NCBI GenBank assembly: GCA_030411725.1
Contig: MU839849.1
Span: 342,944 to 406,943, forward strand
DNA: 64,000 nucleotides
Direction of reading: 5' to 3'
DNA from: Echria macrotheca
Lineage: Eukaryota; Ascomycota; Sordariomycetes; Sordariales; Schizotheciaceae
Shown here: positions 55,655 through 64,000 of the stretch, in pieces
How the letters are laid out: each line of letters opens with the position of its first letter
Numbering within the stretch: the first letter of the stretch is position 1
Position numbers and translations under genes: made by a program
The notes under the pieces: generated by a model
The model's database searches: none
What the model was told of the DNA's origin: nothing
Seen by the model: the letters and a program-made list of their open reading frames with translations, nothing else

Positions 55655-56253
55655 GATAAAAGAGTCGGACGGAAAAAAAAGAGAAGTGAATGGCTAACCC
55701 ACGAATGCATGAAGGGAAGTTTGGGCAAGCCCCATTCTTAAGGAGAAGTCCGGGCCGCCCACAAGCCGTGAGTCGGTTACCTTCCTGGCCCGTTTCGAAA
55801 GTCGGGCATATTTCTGCCCGTTCCCGATTGAATACTGTTCAATGAGAAGCTCGGAGTTTGGCTGAAGGAAGCGCCAAGCAGACCGACAGGTAGGTCCGAA
55901 ATCCTGTCGGCGATAATACGAAGCCGATCCGATCGGGCATATTGTCTTATTGGCAGAAGTAGACCGTATACGTGATTGAGCAGATGTGACGCGGGGTTTC
56001 AATTTGCAGATTGAGATGTTTAGGTATGATGATCATGGCAAAGGTTCAGCAGGACTTGGTTTCCTGTTCACGGTTCAGGAATCTCCACGCCGGGATGCAT
56101 GCCGAGGTAGTTGGGGCTTCTGTGAAGGGGACTTTGGCTCTAAATGCTGCACCTCTGCAAAGCTTGGGATTTCCATAAAGTATGGCATGCCTAAAGTAAA
56201 TTGATATTACTAGTCAGGTAGTGATATTAGGGACTGATCCAACGTTCCAGCTC
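55655..56253. other. intergenic, no gene seen
   Basis: About 600 bp holding the reductase promoter and the 3' flank of the GH43 gene. Confidence 0.6.
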
Positions 56254-57579
56254 TCACGCCGCCGTCGTCGACTGCTTGAACTGCCACCAGTCAAAGTTAT
56301 ATCCACTCCCGGAAAACTTGAAAAACACATCTTGCTTCCCCGTAGCGCCTGTAACAGGAAACGATACCGTCTTCCACGTCTGGGCACCACCCGTGGCGTC
56401 AATAGTGCACGTTGCGATGACAGTACCCGTCTGGCTGCCCACGCGGATCTCAATCTTGCCACCACCGCTCGCAGCAGCAACGCGGAGGTCCACAGAAGAG
56501 GCACCTGCGCTGCCAAAATCGACCCCCTTGACCTTGATGTAGTCGCCGTTGCTGATCGAGGTCACGTAAATACCACTACCGTCGCTCGTGGCAGCCGTGG
56601 TCAGGCCGGACGAAAAGGCGATGGTTTCTGCCTCCACCTGCTGGTATGGATTCAAGGGCTCAATCTGGGGTGCCCCAGCGTCCGTCATTGTAATCTTGGG
56701 GATGGTGCCGTCGGAGTTGTAGTTGAACTTCTCAACGCATACGGACCGGGAGTAGGTTCCGCCGCCGGGGAGGGCGCCGTTGTGGTAGAAGAAGTAGGAA
56801 CCGCCCTTGTAGTCAATGATGCCGACGTGGTTGGTGAACGACTTGCCCTGTGAGGGCATGATGGTGCCCTTGGAGGTCCAGGGGCCGGTGGGCTTTGTGC
56901 TGGTGGCGTACTTGATGTCCTCATTGCCGCCGCCCATACTGGAATAAGTGAGGTACCAGGTGCTGTTGCGTTTGTGGAGCCAGGGACCTTCGATGAAGTT
57001 CGAGACCGAGGTGCTGACCATGGAGCCGCTGTAGGAAAGCATATCCCGGTTCAGCTTGACGTAGTAGGCGCTATTGTGGCCCCAGTACATGTACGCTTGG
57101 CCGTCCGCGTCGTCAATAAAGACCGTGGGGTCGATACCGTTATTCGACAGCAGCTGCTTGCCCAAGGCGTCCTTGTACGGCCCCGTGATCTTGTCGCTTG
57201 TTGCAATGCCAACGGCATACCCTCCACCATTCTTCGTGACGGTCACGTAGTAGAAGAACTTTCCGTCCCGCTCAATGACCTGAGCCGCCCAGGCGTCGGC
57301 TTTGGCCCAGCTGAACGACTTGAGACTCAACATTTGGCCCCAGTCTCTCCAGTTGACCATGTCCGTTGATGAGAAGAGCCGCCAGTCTCTCATGTCATAG
57401 TTGCTGGAGCCGCCCTGATCATGGCCGGTGAATAGCCAGACCGTGTTATTCCACACGTAGGGTGCCGGGTCAGTCGAGTAGAGCGTTTGAATGATGGGGT
57501 TATCAGCCCGTGCGACGTGGACGCTACCACTGAGGAGCGCGCCCGTAGCGGCGACACTCTTGGAAATAGACAGCTTCAT
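56254..57579 (-). CDS. GH43 glycosidase with C-terminal CBM6, secreted
   Basis: Inverting exo-type hydrolase acting on arabinose or xylose linkages of arabinoxylan; intronless, 441 residues. Signal peptide ends near ARA (residues 1-25). The five-bladed propeller domain covers about 27-310 and shows the three family acids: D37 in LYSTDPAPYVW (general base), D150 in NNGIDPTVFIDD (pKa modulator) and E197 in NFIEGPWLHKR (general acid). The CBM6 follows at about 314-438: QVEAETIAFSSG, ISNGDYIKVKGVDFGSAGA, and the terminal NFDWWQF ligand face. The GH43-CBM6 pairing is typical of arabinoxylan arabinofuranohydrolases; beta-xylosidase activity remains possible. With the GH11 xylanase at 29658 it could complete debranching and cutting of xylan. 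Confidence 0.95.
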   Translation of the reverse strand: MKLSISKSVAATGALLSGSVHVARADNPIIQTLYSTDPAPYVWNNTVWLFTGHDQGGSSNYDMRDWRLFSSTDMVNWRDWGQMLSLKSFSWAKADAWAAQVIERDGKFFYYVTVTKNGGGYAVGIATSDKITGPYKDALGKQLLSNNGIDPTVFIDDADGQAYMYWGHNSAYYVKLNRDMLSYSGSMVSTSVSNFIEGPWLHKRNSTWYLTYSSMGGGNEDIKYATSTKPTGPWTSKGTIMPSQGKSFTNHVGIIDYKGGSYFFYHNGALPGGGTYSRSVCVEKFNYNSDGTIPKITMTDAGAPQIEPLNPYQQVEAETIAFSSGLTTAATSDGSGIYVTSISNGDYIKVKGVDFGSAGASSVDLRVAAASGGGKIEIRVGSQTGTVIATCTIDATGGAQTWKTVSFPVTGATGKQDVFFKFSGSGYNFDWWQFKQSTTAA

Positions 57580-59711
57580 GATGAGAGAAAGGGAGGGAGC
57601 TGCTGAGGATGACAGTCGTACCGTGTTCAGCTCTGGCAGACAACCGCATTCTTAACGTCCGTGTCAGTATGTATCTCCAATCGCCAAGTTCCCAGGTTCC
57701 CCATGGATGAATACCCGTCTCTTGGGCAATTTGACAAGCACGGTAAGCGGGATCCGGGTCCGAACAGCTACGCCTCCGGATTGGGGCGCGAGAACCACTT
57801 GCCAAGCCAATTACTGACCACAAGCACTCGTCGCAGAGGTTGGCGCGGGTAAAGCGGGTATAGCCGGCCCTGTTCCCTAATACAACGGTCGACGGATCTG
57901 TAGTCCGTTGAAATGCCTATGTCCCCGCTTTTTTCAGGATTTACGATCCGATGTGAAATGCTGTTCTAAGGTACGATTGGTGGACCTTCTCCGGTAAGAA
58001 CTTCCAAATAGTAGATGCACCGAAAGCCTGGCGTCAAAGTAACAATTGTGTAGACTCTGGATATCAATGATAATATCTCAGTCTCACTGACACCCTCCAT
58101 GTCGAGAACCAACCAATCACGTCGGCAGGATTGAAGAGGTCCGCCGTGGGGGTATTTAGGGATCACTGCCTGAATTCTCGAGTCGTGACTGAGCGGGCGG
58201 GTTCGATACGGCCCAAGACAGACGTAAATAAATTCGCTGACGGCGCTGACAAGGTGATCTAGGGGTCTAGCAATCCCGGTGGAGACTCCGCCGTTGCCAA
58301 GATGGTACCAGATGGCTTCGATGGCAAAGATGAGAGCCCTTAACTTTTCTTGATTTTTTCTCCAAAGGCCGTGATGTCAGGCGGGTCACCTTTCTGTGCA
58401 GCCTTTGCATCGCCACTAGCCCAACCCTAACAATATTTTCGAGTAGGAGATTACTGAAGCCCCTGCAGCGTCAGTTGATAACAAAGTCTTGCACGTTCCG
58501 GTATAGCTCTGGGGAATTCTTCGCCGGAGATAACTCAATACTGAGAGCAGAGTGGCAAGCAGCTCACGTAGGTAGGTAGGTACCTTGGCTGCGAGGCCAG
58601 TGCTTTCAGGTCTGAGAGAGAAACAAACGCCTGAAGTGCCACTTGAACCGTGACCACCCAATGGATTCCGATGACCCTCAATCGCCTTGCCATCATGGAG
58701 AACATGAGACAGAGTTGCCCAAATACAAGCGACCTGGTGAACAGGGGAAATACCACCTCTCAACTACTCGGCTCCACGCTGCTAAACCCGATTGTAACCC
58801 ATACGTTGTCTAAAATCAGCGGTTCCTTTAGACACACAGCTAACGTCCAGAATTAAGAAGTTATGGTTCGGAACCCGCTATGTCTAAGCCCTCGTATTCG
58901 ACCCGTTGCTGCGTCAAACCCCTCCCAGCCTTTGCTTAGGCTTGGGTGAGAAGCGTGTTCATCTAATGGGTACATTCCCGATCTCATGTCGTTCAAATGA
59001 TACAGACGCAGGGCGACGAGGAAGCGGTCATTTTCGAGCTCTTTGAGATAGAAGCTAAAGTGTAGCACCAGCTTGAGGCCCTCAAGCCATCAGGGGGTGG
59101 TTGTGCCAACATGCTACCTGAGTTCCATTATAACAACTCCAGGGCTCTAGATGCTTGAAAATCTAGAAGGAATCTCCGTGATGTCCCCAGAGGGTGTTAC
59201 TCTTCCATTGCGAAAGCTCCAAGATCTCATGCACCAAAAAAAAAGCAAAAAGAAAAAGTGTGGTATAATGCGAATTACTAGGGCCGACATGATTCCAATC
59301 CTCGCGTAAGACCAATCCCATTTCGCTGGGTTTCTTTACGGGCAAAAATGTGTGGTTGTGGTTGGCGACAGCCCTACTCTGAGGGGTGTCGTCGGGCTGG
59401 CGCCTGCACGTAACCAACATACGCACCGAGCAATGTTCTCTCCGCACTGCCGCAATTAACTCAACTACACACTATGAATGGGAGGGTGCGAAGGGCGTGA
59501 GCTTCCGTTGCACGACAGGCTGGCAGAACGCTGATTGGGCAGCAAGGCGGGGCGGGGTCGAGATATCCTCTTGATGTCAACCTGATGATGGAGCCGGAAC
59601 CCCACATCCACCTCAACCTTACCCAAAACTTCAAGTTCATCAATCTATCAACGAAAAGTCCGGGCCCAGTCCATCCAGTTCCTTCCAGCCACTAACCTCA
59701 GCTGCCCCACA
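57580..59711. other. intergenic, no supported gene
   Basis: About 2.1 kb. Many short frames on both strands, none above 115 codons and none with recognisable features. It includes a TAGG tract and the divergent promoters of the GH43 and histidine phosphatase genes. Confidence 0.55.
58569..58580. repeat. (TAGG)3 microsatellite
   Basis: Three perfect TAGG units followed by TACC, so the flank is again a near-palindrome (GTAGGTACC). Confidence 0.8.
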
Positions 59712-60841
59712 ATGTCCGCAGCAGAGTCCCTAACCCCCCGCGTCTTCATCGTCCGCCACGGCGAAACCGAATGGGCCAAACTCGGCCGCCAAACCGGCAA
59801 GACCGATCTCTCTCTCACTGATTTCGGTGTCGCCCAAGTTCGAACTACCGCCTCTCACTTAGTCGGGGCTAACAAACTTCTTGAACCGGCTAAGTTGGTT
59901 AGGGTGTATGTTAGTCCTCGAATCAGAGCACTTCAGACTTTGGATGGTCTTTTGGGAAAGGGAGAAATTGAGCGATTGAAGGGAAAGGGAATGGTGGTGG
60001 AGACGGAGGATGTGGCAGAGTGGGACTATGGGGAATATGAAGGGTTGACGATGCATCAGATCCGGGAGAGGAGGAGGGAGAAAGGGCGGGATGATGAGCG
60101 GAGGGTTTGGAATGTTTGGAGGGATGAGTGTGAGGGTGGAGAGTAAGTGCCAACCCTTTTCATCGGTTTTAGTAAGATGGAGAATTCATAGGGTTCCAGG
60201 AACAAAGAGCAGGCTACGCAGCGGCTGGATAGAGTTATCGCAGCGATTCGCGATATCCAGAGGCCGTGCATGAGAGGAGAAAAGCCGACTGATGTTTTGG
60301 TGGTGAGTTTGACTGTTTATGTGGCTGAGATACTGATTCTGATTTTTCTCGGGGTGAGATAGGTGGCTCATGGAGTCATTCTCCGGGCCTTCGTGATGAG
60401 GTGGCTGGGCTATCCAATCGAGATGCCGCTTAATATGATGTTGGCGCCGGGTGCAGTTGGTGTTTTGAGGTATGTGTTTCGGGGTGATGGGGCAGGTCTG
60501 GGTTGGTGCTGATTATCTCGTGGTGAAGCTACAAGTACAACAGCGTGGACGAACCGGCGTTCCATGTGGGCATGGCTCTGCCAGTGGAAGGAAGAGTGAA
60601 GGGCCTTTGCATCGGGAATGCGCAGTGTACAAGAAGAAGCTCAAGTTCTGCATGGCTTCCAAGTTTTGCGTGCCCCCGCTACCGTTGTTTCTTCCGCATT
60701 CTTCAGATAATATGCGATCATGTTTCTCCAACACAAGATTCCGCCTCAATTAACACGCGCTTCCAATTTTCTTGTCCCGGCGTCGACGGCTTAGGACACA
60801 GGTATTTCGCCAGAGTCTTTCCGTCCTGGACACTGTACTGA
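59712..60841 (+). CDS. histidine phosphatase, Shb17/phosphoglycerate mutase-like
   Basis: Phosphatase of the histidine-phosphatase superfamily, resembling yeast Shb17, which dephosphorylates sedoheptulose-1,7-bisphosphate. Exons are 59712-60142, 60200-60302, 60363-60469 and 60529-60841 (introns 57-60 bp). FIVRHGETEWAKLGRQTGKT contains the phosphorylated His16 and the RHG motif. VYVSPRIRALQTLDGLL carries the second Arg. WDYGEYEGLTM is the acidic helix, and VVAHGVILRAFVMRWLGYP the second catalytic His. The body ends, as in homologues, at NSVDEPAFHVGMALPVE. The frame continues another 80 or so codons with a Cys/Ser-rich tail of no family resemblance, so the 317-residue product is longer than usual; an unseen last intron or a recent loss of the stop are both possible. 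Confidence 0.85.
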
Positions 60842-61807
60842 AACATCCATTTTCCAAAAGGTAACCCTTCAGCCAAAGCCTTTGCCTTCTTCCTAGCCTC
60901 AGCCCTAAAACATGGGCCGGTCTATCTAGAGCACCTACCTGGTATATCCGCGTGAGGGGATCTCCTCCGACAGCCAGGGCCAATCTCCTTTGGATTCCAC
61001 AAAGTCTCGACTTAACCTAGCCACCTAGAAGCGGAGGCCGCATTTTCCCCCGTCCGCGTTAGGGACTCTCCGTGCGGCCGAGTCCCAATCAAGCTGGAGG
61101 ACGCCAAGCCCTGGGGTTGAACGGATTGCCGACCAAATATCGCCGGGACAGGCCGATGTCACTAAAATTCGCCTAAGAGGTTGGCATCTCAGAGGGAACC
61201 ACAGATTATGCTATGAACGGTCGGAACTTTGATTGCGCCGCTAGATCAGGGCCAGATCCTTGAGTTCACCTTCGGACATCGCGATGCAAAAGTGTGCTAA
61301 ATACCAAAACACTCCCTGCTACATAACCATTGCGCCAAAACAGGCCTGAGCACTACTGGAGCCAGTCGGAAGGTTTAGGGCCCTAGATCTATTGGCTATA
61401 TCCTTTTCAGCTATCAGCATCCGGATCAGTTGCATAGTGCCTCAATAATCGCTGGAATATTCACTCCATAAGCCAGAGTCAAGGCTGAGGCTAAAAGAAC
61501 GAGCTTGTTTACTCCGCGCGGACTGACAACGTCAGAAATACTCGAGACCTTCAAGGATGTAATTATGTTAATTAATCATGTGTCAAAGGCTTTCCTCGAT
61601 GCTTCCAAGGTCTTATTTCCTAAATAGGGGCTATTGTAGAATGTGATTTGATGTACACAACTGATGTCTTTCTATGGCCCACCGTTTGTGGTGTATAGCA
61701 GACCCAGCTGCTAAATTTTCAGGGGCAGTGTTCTGCAAATGGACCAACCTCATCCAGGTTATTTCCTGTTTCCTCCCCTCTCTTCTTGTAGCCAAGATAA
61801 CACATGA
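60842..61807. other. subtelomeric intergenic region, AT-leaning
   Basis: About 970 bp with no gene. The right half is AT-leaning (for example TTAATTAATCAT near 61569). No subtelomeric repeat or helicase gene is seen. Confidence 0.55.
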
Positions 61808-63906
61808 TCAGTAAAACGACGGCCTAACTCTATGCGGCTTGTCTTCATCCGATGTCCCGTAGTCTCTACCCTTGGGTTCGTGCTTCGATCGACGGGTTGA
61901 GGCCCCCTTTCGCAAGCCATTACTTTTGGTCTGCCGATCAACATGGCGGGGATTCTCTCGAATCGGCGATGGCAGTGTGTGTTCCCTGTATTCGGTATCA
62001 CCACGGTGACCACTGTCGTTGTTTGACCGAGTAGATGTAATACTTCCCGACGATGAGCCTTTTCTAAGATGTTTGGTGATGGGCTGCATTCTCTGGCGTG
62101 TCTCGGCATTATCTGGAGAGGCACTTGGGGTTGGGAGACCATGCTGGTCTGCTAGTTGGGTGTGTTGGGATGCTTCAGTCCATGCCTCCTCACAAGGTTT
62201 GATACATTCCAAAGCTTCGGTGCTAATACTGTTGTACGCTGTTGATGATTTACTGTCGTATCTTGGCCCTCGGTGTAGAGCATCGCCCATTGGGAGAGCG
62301 GGCATCTTTTCGAGATGAGACGAGTTCCTGCTTCCAGACGACGCACTCGAGTAAGTGCTATATGGACGAAGAGACAAAGTAACAGAGTGTCGTGCTCTCC
62401 CTAACTCGCCAATTGAAGCGAAGGAAGGAGTTGGCGGTATCAAAAATGGCGCTAGCTGGTCCATATTATGTTTGGTGCTGAGTTCCGGCGGGGGTTCGCT
62501 TTCATGCGACGGCGTTTGTTGGTGTACCCCACGGCCGGGGTTAGTGGGCTTCTCCGAGACTTGGATCGAGAGATATGGCCGGCCTTGTTGCTCCATGTCT
62601 TCTATGTCGACCTCACAGTGTTGGACACTCTGTCCGAGAAGTGAGCACAGCGCGGCTGACGTAATGTATTTGTTTCCAGGGCTTCGGCGTATCCTTCGCA
62701 GTCTCTTTTGTGCCGCAGAGAACACTGTTGCTAGATCTTCTTCGTCGTCGAATTCAAGCTCAAAACACCAACCTTCCCATCGCAGGGCGTCCAAGCGCTG
62801 GATTCCGACAACGACATCGACGCCCCTCTGCGGTGCCGCGAGGTCGGAGTGGGTGTGCTTAAAGCGGAATGCCGCCATCAAGCTGGGCCGCCGCGTGTAC
62901 TCCACCGCCATTGTCATGGTGTGCGAGTTCCATCTCGAACGGGGGAAAACGTCAGTAAGGGTGTAAGCTGGCCCTTTGGGAGCGAAAACAGGAATCCCTA
63001 GCGGATTATGAGCCTCGCAGCATGGCTGGTTGGCAGGCGAGACTTGTATCTGCGGGAGGCTGTGATACACTGGATTTTGTCGAACGTAAATTATCCGGTA
63101 ACCAACTTGGTCTTGCTGCCTTTCAGGCAGTTTATTAGGAATCTCGAAATAGGCTATCGAGGTGTCGACGTGCACCCTTGCATACGGGTCCTCGGAGACG
63201 CGTCTCAGACAGATGCCGGGACGGCGATGATGGCCTGCGCTGAGAACGTCGCAGTCGAGAATGGCATAGTAGTCTTCTTCGAGCGAGTTTTCTCCACCGG
63301 GAAGCGTCTTGGCCACTGGCTCGAGATAGAGCTGTATCTGCAGGCCTTGACTTGTCATGGCGGCGGGGGCGCTGGGGTGTGTGTTGGCTCCGGGAAGAGG
63401 CTGCATGGTGCCAGAACGGTGGAAGTTGGCTGGAGATCGGGCAAGCAGTCCGTATAGTGCGTCTGGTTCGGCGTGCTCTTCTTTGGTCAGGGTCCAGGCG
63501 AACAAAGACTGATCATCCGTGTTTTGGAGGATTTGCTGTTGCAGGCGAAGAAAGGCTCGATGCGCCCCTTCGCCATATAGTAAGGGCATATTGACATCGA
63601 ACAGTCCCAGCAGGGAGTACGCTGTGTCCTCTGGCCGCGTCGTTTTTCTGTGCGCAGCCCACTTCATTCGCGTCGAAACGCTAAGTTGGCCTGGATGGAG
63701 CTTACCCAAGAGAACGTCCACACTAATACCTGTAATTTCGCCGAGCATCTTAACAAATGCCGATGGAAAAGATTTGTCCCCGAGGAAGTTGCCATCCCGA
63801 TCAAAGAATTCCACTCTTTTCGGCGCAATAAGCTCCTGGAGGGTCCAGCCGCGAGTGAACCATCGGCTTGATCGGAAGCGGGAGGATTGTTGATCATTGT
63901 AGGAAC
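61808..63906 (-). pseudogene. HET-domain (heterokaryon incompatibility) gene truncated by the telomere
   Basis: The remaining 699 or so codons are the C-terminal part of a HET-domain protein. The frame enters from the telomere and at once reads SSRWFTRGWTLQELIAPKRV, the hallmark end of the HET domain, then EFFDRDGNFLGDK. RPEDTAYSLLGLFDVNMPLL, LYGEGAHRAFLRLQQQI and DDQSLFAW, the usual continuation, follow. The first part of the domain (about 150 residues including the AILSHTW-type start in typical members) is absent, because TTAGGG repeats begin at 63907. No in-frame ATG exists before residue Met at 63748, which lies after the domain. The rest is free of stops to 61808 and ends in a long disordered Ser/Arg-rich region. 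HET proteins trigger cell death on non-self fusion; this copy should lack that function. Confidence 0.9.
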
Positions 63907-64000
63907 TTAGGGTTAGGGTTAGGGTTAGGGTTAGGGTTAGGGTTAGGGTTAGGGTTAGGGTTAGGGTTAGGGTTAGGGTTAGGGTTAGGGTTAGGGTTAG
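63907..64000. repeat. telomere, (TTAGGG)n
   Basis: Fifteen full TTAGGG units plus a partial unit to the last base, with no variant units. The G-rich strand runs 5' to 3' toward the window end, the orientation expected at a right chromosome end. It abuts coding sequence directly. Confidence 0.98.

Noticed and set aside
1..64000. tRNA genes, CRISPR arrays, insertion sequences and intact transposons
   Set aside because: I looked for B-box-like GGTTCRANYCC, regularly spaced repeats and transposase or reverse transcriptase motifs and found nothing convincing; CRISPR arrays are not expected in a fungus.

Overview
The window is the right-hand end of a filamentous ascomycete chromosome. The last 94 bases are a perfect TTAGGG tract. 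Nearly every multi-exon gene has short introns (about 47-110 bp) with GTRNGT-like donors, CTRAC-like branch sites and YAG acceptors. The gene set (ACS-type MFS permease, GH11 and GH43 enzymes, HET and NB-ARC/TPR proteins, a Clr5-domain protein, a Kelch membrane protein) is typical of Pezizomycotina. A sordariomycete such as a member of the Sordariales is my inference from the general look of the proteins; I could not compare them with a database.

Layout: 1-4116 holds no gene I can support. 4117-24377 carries an MFS permease, two paralogous Cys-rich single-pass membrane proteins (6492-7759 and 23220-24377), two GNAT acetyltransferases, a cytochrome P450, an aquaporin, an NmrA-like reductase, a Kelch membrane protein and a small secreted protein with a splice-phase problem. 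24733-30430 carries an F-box-like protein, an APC-family amino acid/GABA permease and a GH11 xylanase. 33896-39473 carries an SNG1-like membrane protein, a HisC-like PLP aminotransferase and a HAD phosphatase. 39770-48398 carries a Clr5/TPR protein, a doubtful small gene and a complete fungal NLR (alpha/beta hydrolase, NB-ARC, TPR). 49019-60841 carries a secretory agmatinase-type ureohydrolase, a two-domain GFA/CENP-V-like zinc protein, an orphan polytopic membrane protein, an aldo/keto reductase, a secreted GH43-CBM6 enzyme and a histidine phosphatase. 61808-63906 is a HET-domain gene whose 5' end is missing because the telomere replaces it.

How they fit together: there is no classical biosynthetic cluster. 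Three themes stand out. GH11 plus GH43-CBM6 act on arabinoxylan outside the cell. The NLR and the broken HET gene, possibly with the Clr5/TPR protein, belong to the self/non-self recognition repertoire that often lies near chromosome ends. The HisC-like aminotransferase and the HAD phosphatase are divergent neighbours that could catalyse consecutive steps on a phosphorylated amine, with the SNG1-like protein next door. Exon boundaries were deduced by eye from splice signals, reading frame and protein-family continuity; every spliced CDS given below keeps frame, except the small secreted gene at 20904-21517, where the mismatch is reported as an observation.
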